Shown: piece after piece, positions 63,282-64,000 of the stretch
Numbering within the stretch: position 1 is the stretch's first letter
How the letters are laid out: the number at the start of each line of letters is the position of its first letter
Assembly (NCBI GenBank): GCA_022508485.1
Contig: JAFLVD010000005.1
Span: 26,583 to 90,582, forward strand
Length of the DNA: 64,000 nt
Source of the DNA: Clostridiales bacterium
GTDB lineage: Bacteria; Bacillota; Clostridia; Christensenellales; Pumilibacteraceae
Direction of reading: 5' to 3'
The notes under the pieces: generated by a model
Told to the model about the DNA's origin: nothing
What the model saw: only the letters and a program-made list of their open reading frames with translations
Databases searched by the model: none
Translations under genes and position numbers: made by a program

Positions 63282-63769
63282 AGAAGTTTAGCCGATATAT
63301 CTTACATAAAACTTATCAAATAAGCCCTGTTACAATTGCTTTTATTTATGGTGGAATTATTTCTGCGGCTATCAATCTTCTTACGGGGTTAGGGACGTAT
63401 GTTGGAAGTACAAAATGGATGGCCTTGTCGGCCTCGATCATTTTAATTATTGATTCAATTTTATTGTTTTTATTGCAAAATGCAGCAAGCAAATTGCAGG
63501 AATTGTATAAACCATGGTCAGAATTTGTCACAATTCAGAATAAAAACTCCAATTCGCCTGATCAACAAAAATCAACAGATTGGATAGCGTTTTTAGAAGC
63601 TTGTAATGAAAAAGAGAGTGACAACAATTGCAATATTATTTTGGATAATAATGTCTCTAAAAAACCAGAGCTACCAAAATATTCCATAATTAAATTAATA
63701 TTATACCCGATATTAAGCTTAATTTTTTTTGTGATTGGAATAGGATTGATGATAGCCTCTTTTTTTTAA
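63278..63769 (+). CDS. Small membrane protein of the candidate defence operon
   Basis: The protein has 163 residues with hydrophobic segments at about 17-38, 47-67 and 137-162 and a soluble loop of about 65 residues between the second and third. No signal peptide or enzymatic motif is seen. Its ATG overlaps the stop of the NTPase gene (ATGA). In many multi-gene defence systems the last gene is a membrane-damaging effector; by analogy this could be the effector here. That is inference. Confidence 0.7.
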   Translation: MKKFSRYILHKTYQISPVTIAFIYGGIISAAINLLTGLGTYVGSTKWMALSASIILIIDSILLFLLQNAASKLQELYKPWSEFVTIQNKNSNSPDQQKSTDWIAFLEACNEKESDNNCNIILDNNVSKKPELPKYSIIKLILYPILSLIFFVIGIGLMIASFF

Positions 63770-63945
63770 TGTGTTTATAATATTTCTTAATTGAAATTGT
63801 TCTTGTGAGTTAAATATATTTCAAAATGTGTATGATAATAACCGAGTATTTTTTATTGTAATTGCTCACATTCTTTGTTTCTTTATATAAAAAGTAAATC
63901 CGAACCATTCACTTGTTATAAGTAAACAATTCGGATTATACTCGC

Positions 63946-63968
63946 TTGGTACACCCTCGGAGACTCGA
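63946..63968. repeat. Right attachment repeat within tRNA-Lys
   Basis: Identical to 49824-49846. Here it is part of the tRNA-Lys gene, which stays intact beyond the repeat as far as can be seen. Confidence 0.88.
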
Positions 63969-64000
63969 ACTCCGGACCCACTGATTAAGAGTCAGTTGCT
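63947..64000 (-). tRNA. tRNA-Lys (anticodon CTT), 3' part
   Basis: Read on the minus strand, the anticodon stem-loop ACTGA-CTCTTAA-TCAGT gives the anticodon CTT. The T-arm GGAGTTCGAGTCTCC and the encoded CCA end follow. The D-arm and 5' acceptor strand lie beyond the window edge. The gene is the integration site of the element. Confidence 0.88.

Larger units (their letters stand above)
49824..63968. mobile_element. Integrative mobilizable element of about 14.1 kb in tRNA-Lys
   Basis: Identical 23-bp repeats of the 3' end of tRNA-Lys bound this segment. The intact tRNA end is at the right side (63947 onward) and the duplicated end at the left. Between them lie a serine recombinase next to the left end, a MobV-type relaxase and an oriT-like site, with cargo genes. 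There is no replication gene and no conjugation machinery, so it would need a helper to move. The AT content is much higher than in the flanking chromosome, most strongly after 55.6 kb, which suggests modular assembly. Confidence 0.88.

Overview
The window looks like chromosome from an anaerobic Bacillota of the class Clostridia, probably an uncultured gut lineage. The evidence is a dgt-dnaG-rpoD-trmK-zinc ribbon run, a DAK2/DegV fatty acid kinase pair, SigA-type promoters with 17-nt spacers, and many secreted glycan-acting lipoproteins. Nothing in the sequence names the species. The chromosomal part is moderately GC-rich. The last 14 kb is clearly AT-richer, most strongly after about 55.6 kb.

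Region 1 (1-19.9 kb) is a glycan-use locus. It holds the end of a secreted protein, small membrane proteins, a DUF624-like membrane protein, a MalK-like ABC ATPase, a GH2 glycosidase, an SGNH-hydrolase lipoprotein, an AraC regulator, a GH31 lipoprotein with a PA14 insert, an Ig-like lipoprotein and a lipoprotein with CBM9-like ends. Two apparently undescribed extracellular modules recur among these proteins.

Region 2 (20-35 kb) is metabolic. It has an aldo/keto reductase with ferredoxin motifs, a beta-carbonic anhydrase, and a compact lipid cluster: an adenylating enzyme fused to a carrier protein, a PlsC-like acyltransferase and an LRAT-phosphopantetheinyl transferase fusion. A DegV protein, a GPH-type transporter, a DAK2 kinase, three alpha/beta hydrolases and a polysaccharide deacetylase follow.

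Region 3 (35-49.8 kb) is housekeeping: dgt, dnaG, rpoD, trmK, a zinc-ribbon coiled-coil protein, galU, a degenerate amidohydrolase-like protein, tRNA-Leu(GAG), a thioesterase, an esterase, a Wzy-like polymerase or ligase whose mRNA may be leaderless, an Mrp ATPase, a CASTOR/POLLUX-like channel, a MESH1-like HD hydrolase and a DNA glycosylase.

Region 4 (49.82-63.97 kb) is an integrated mobilizable element bounded by a 23-bp direct repeat of the 3' end of tRNA-Lys(CTT). It carries a large serine recombinase, an XRE regulator, a cargo of small detoxification or resistance genes including an AAC(6')-like acetyltransferase, an AbiH phage-defence gene, a structured RNA-like region, a pMV158-like oriT, and a MobV relaxase that seems to start at a non-AUG codon and has Glu where MobM has its catalytic His. 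Next to the tRNA end lies a translationally coupled three-gene operon: a SAM methyltransferase-like protein, a 950-residue P-loop NTPase with a possible alpha-toroid C-terminus, and a small membrane protein. This operon is my best candidate for an undescribed defence system.
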